64,000 nucleotides of DNA from Bacteroidales bacterium (lineage in GTDB: Bacteria; Bacteroidota; Bacteroidia; Bacteroidales; UBA932). A model generated the notes under the pieces. That model had not been told where the DNA came from. It ran no database searches and was given only the letters and a program-made list of their open reading frames with translations. The stretch spans positions 1-64,000 of the forward strand of contig JAFSBV010000033.1 of assembly GCA_017437125.1 (NCBI GenBank). Reading direction: 5' to 3'. Of this stretch, positions 62,481-64,000 are shown piece after piece (position 1 is the first letter of the stretch; each line of letters starts with the position of its first letter). The position numbers were made by a program, and so were the translations under genes.

Positions 62481-63338
62481 ATGAAGACTAAGTATTTTTC
62501 AATTATAGCGGCAGCCCTTGCATTGGTGGCTTGCGACAAGAACAACGATGATTTCAACATCGACAACACCAAAGACACCCCCATCACCATCGCTTCGGCA
62601 GGTGTGGCGGAGCTGACAACACGTGTCATCACGGATGATAATAAACTCGAAGGTATTACGGATGGAGAATTCGTTGACATGGGCGTATTCGTTACCGGAG
62701 GCTCAGCAGATAAGTATAATGCCACCAATATGCATTGGCACCACAACGGTAATCATTGGGACTGCACAAAAACCGTACTTTTCGAAGGCGCAAGTTCTCA
62801 GCAGAAGATTTACGCTTACTATCCTTATGTTGATGCGACAACAGGCAGTGTCACCGTTACAGCATCAGAGCAGACCGACTGGCTCGTGGCCACTGCCGCT
62901 GATCTTACATCCAGTGTCGTGAACCTCACGATGACTCACGCCCTTACCAAGTTAGTTCTTAAACCTACATTTGGTACTGAACTCACAAGCCAGACAATCA
63001 CTTCGGTAAAAGTGGAAGGTATGTATGCTTCAGGCACACTGAACGTTTTCGACAATACTTGGAGCGATCTTCCGGAAGCCAATACCATTCTCGCAATGGC
63101 GAATAATGAGCTGTTGGTTATCCCGATGGAATCTTGCACATCGCTGCCCATCACCATCACGATGGAGGATGCTCGTGTGTTCAAGACAACTATCAACTTG
63201 GCTACGGTGGGTAATAAGCTCGAAGCAGGCACGCAATACAACATCGCCCTCCAGATTGGTCAGGACAAGGTGACATTGGGTGGTATCGATGCTGAACCTT
63301 GGGTCCCATCAACAGGTGGCGTACTTGAGACGGAGTAA
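62481..63338 (+). CDS. Fimbrillin family lipoprotein
   Basis: A 285-residue fimbrillin (Mfa_like_1) protein. Lipobox LALVAC at about residue 18; an early ELTTRVIT site matches the Arg-cleavage position of Bacteroidales fimbrillins. The two beta domains include MTHALTKLVLKPTFG and TQYNIALQIGQDKVTL near the C-terminus, as in this family. Assembly with the GLUG protein upstream is inferred from co-orientation. No fimbrial usher is needed in this system. Confidence 0.87.
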   Translation: MKTKYFSIIAAALALVACDKNNDDFNIDNTKDTPITIASAGVAELTTRVITDDNKLEGITDGEFVDMGVFVTGGSADKYNATNMHWHHNGNHWDCTKTVLFEGASSQQKIYAYYPYVDATTGSVTVTASEQTDWLVATAADLTSSVVNLTMTHALTKLVLKPTFGTELTSQTITSVKVEGMYASGTLNVFDNTWSDLPEANTILAMANNELLVIPMESCTSLPITITMEDARVFKTTINLATVGNKLEAGTQYNIALQIGQDKVTLGGIDAEPWVPSTGGVLETE

Positions 63339-63580
63339 GTGAAACTGTCGTCCTGAGCATCGCGAAGGATCTTTATAAAAGTTCTTTGAAAATACTGACA
63401 GACGAAAGGATTGAGCGTCACATACATTAAAAAAAGAGAAATATTTATAAAAAAGAGAAAAATGTGACGAAATCCGCTGCGGAAAAACTTGCATAAACCT
63501 TGACAATTCATAACTTTGCGGGACATGAGGGGATAGTGATTTTTTAGGAATAATTATGTTTAATCTAAAATCATGTCACT
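63339..63580. other. Intergenic region with repeat-like segment and promoter
   Basis: It starts with GTCGTCCTGAGCATCGCG (63348-63365), similar to a dispersed GTCATCCTGAGC element common in Bacteroidota intergenic DNA. An AT-rich stretch (63414-63460) follows, then the promoter of the DUF4160 gene. No gene is seen. Confidence 0.55.
63489..63518 (+). promoter_or_regulatory. Promoter of the DUF4160/DUF2442 pair
   Basis: TTG (63489-63491), 19 nt, TAACTTTG (63511-63518), full consensus, 62 nt before the start. Confidence 0.75.
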
Positions 63581-63838
63581 ATGCCACAGATCAGCAGATT
63601 TTATGGGATTATAATCCTGATGAATTTTAATGACCACCTTCCGCCACATTTTCACGCCTGGTACAATGAGTACAAGATAACAGTGAATATTGATGATGGT
63701 GAAGTGGATGGGAATATGCCTGCAAGGGCATTACGATTGATTCTTGAATGGTGGGAGTTGAATAAGGAAGCCCTGATGGAGGTCTGGAACAGAGCACATT
63801 CAGGAGTTCCATTGGGAACAATCGAACCATTAAAGTAA
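63581..63838 (+). CDS. DUF4160 domain protein
   Basis: An 85-residue DUF4160 protein with the family core FYGIIILMNFNDHLPPHFHAWY and a C-terminal helix (LRLILEWWELNKEALMEVW). DUF4160 is often paired with DUF2442, as here, in small two-gene units predicted to be toxin-antitoxin systems; activity has not been shown to my knowledge. The DUF2442 gene follows after 10 nt. Confidence 0.9.
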   Translation: MPQISRFYGIIILMNFNDHLPPHFHAWYNEYKITVNIDDGEVDGNMPARALRLILEWWELNKEALMEVWNRAHSGVPLGTIEPLK

Positions 63839-63848
63839 GAGATATGTT

Positions 63849-64000
63849 ATGGAAGTCATAAAAGCGGACTATTTAGACGGATACAGATTGAGATTACGGT
63901 TCAGCAATGGTGAAACCAGGATTGCAGATATAGAGTCGTCGCTGACTGGTCCAGTGTTTCAGCCTTTGAAGGATATTGAGTATTTCAAGAAATTCTCAAT
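63849..64000 (+). CDS. DUF2442 domain protein (N-terminal part)
   Basis: The first 50 residues (MEVIKADYLDGYRLRLRF, then SNGETRIADIESSL and FQPLKDIEYFKKFS) match the DUF2442 pattern; the gene runs off the right edge. It is the partner of the DUF4160 gene. Confidence 0.85.
   Translation, partial: MEVIKADYLDGYRLRLRFSNGETRIADIESSLTGPVFQPLKDIEYFKKFS

Overview
The window comes from a Bacteroidales-type (phylum Bacteroidota) chromosome. The signs are vegetative promoters of the TTG-N19-21-TAnnTTTG class, weak Shine-Dalgarno sites, a TonB-linked M56/BlaI pair, fimbrillin-like lipoproteins, an S46 dipeptidyl-peptidase, DUF4301 and DUF2764 proteins, and a Na+-pumping methylmalonyl-CoA decarboxylase. 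The genus cannot be fixed from sequence alone. No rRNA, tRNA, CRISPR array or insertion sequence was seen.

Layout. 0-5.4 kb: V/A-type ATPase operon (E, DUF2764, A, B, D, I) on the minus strand, running off the left edge. 5.5-13.6 kb: one long minus-strand gene series for methylmalonyl-CoA decarboxylase (mmdA, oadG-like, biotin carrier, oadB-like), then metH and metF. 13.8-16.8 kb: yebC and a TPR protein, divergent from recF and a DUF721/DciA-like gene. 16.8-22.8 kb: AraC regulator divergent from a GH78 rhamnosidase and a GH3 glycosidase. 22.8-27.2 kb: pdxB, DUF4301, a small exported protein and a THUMP-like methyltransferase. 27.3-32.2 kb: an unsaturated-uronate (KDG) pathway, kdgK-eda facing kduD, an orphan PTS-IIC-like transporter and kduI; this KduI carries a signal peptide. 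32.4-37.3 kb: amino-sugar and hexose-phosphate genes (NagB-like/PIG-L fusion, nagB, phosphohexomutase, DUF4332). 37.4-42.0 kb: an unrecognised small membrane-peptide ORF, NYN protein, DPP11-like peptidase, UDG-family protein and an esterase-like hydrolase. 42.1-49.6 kb: M56/TonB sensor with BlaI repressor, then a histidine kinase, a sigma-54 response regulator and an ABC permease. 49.7-57.3 kb: serpin, a sigma factor/transmembrane/beta-barrel fusion, a TonB-receptor-like beta-barrel, and a PspC-PadR-PspC set.

57.4-59.75 kb is the most unusual stretch. Four tandem small genes plus a truncated fifth share a nearly identical 44-codon start and a conserved end but have divergent centres, and a 45-bp spacer stands before every copy except the first. 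From memory the variable domain resembles nuclease-like domains of Bacteroidales mobile-element polyvalent proteins. 59.8-63.3 kb holds a promoter, a leader with a hairpin, a 46-residue peptide gene, a GLUG-repeat lipoprotein and a fimbrillin-like lipoprotein. The right edge has a DUF4160/DUF2442 pair.

Main candidates for undescribed biology: the constant-variable cassette array; the sigma factor fused to an outer-membrane barrel, with a 12-mer shared by its own upstream region and the serpin's; an apparently periplasmic KduI beside an orphan EIIC; and the phased BlaI and PadR operator dyads.
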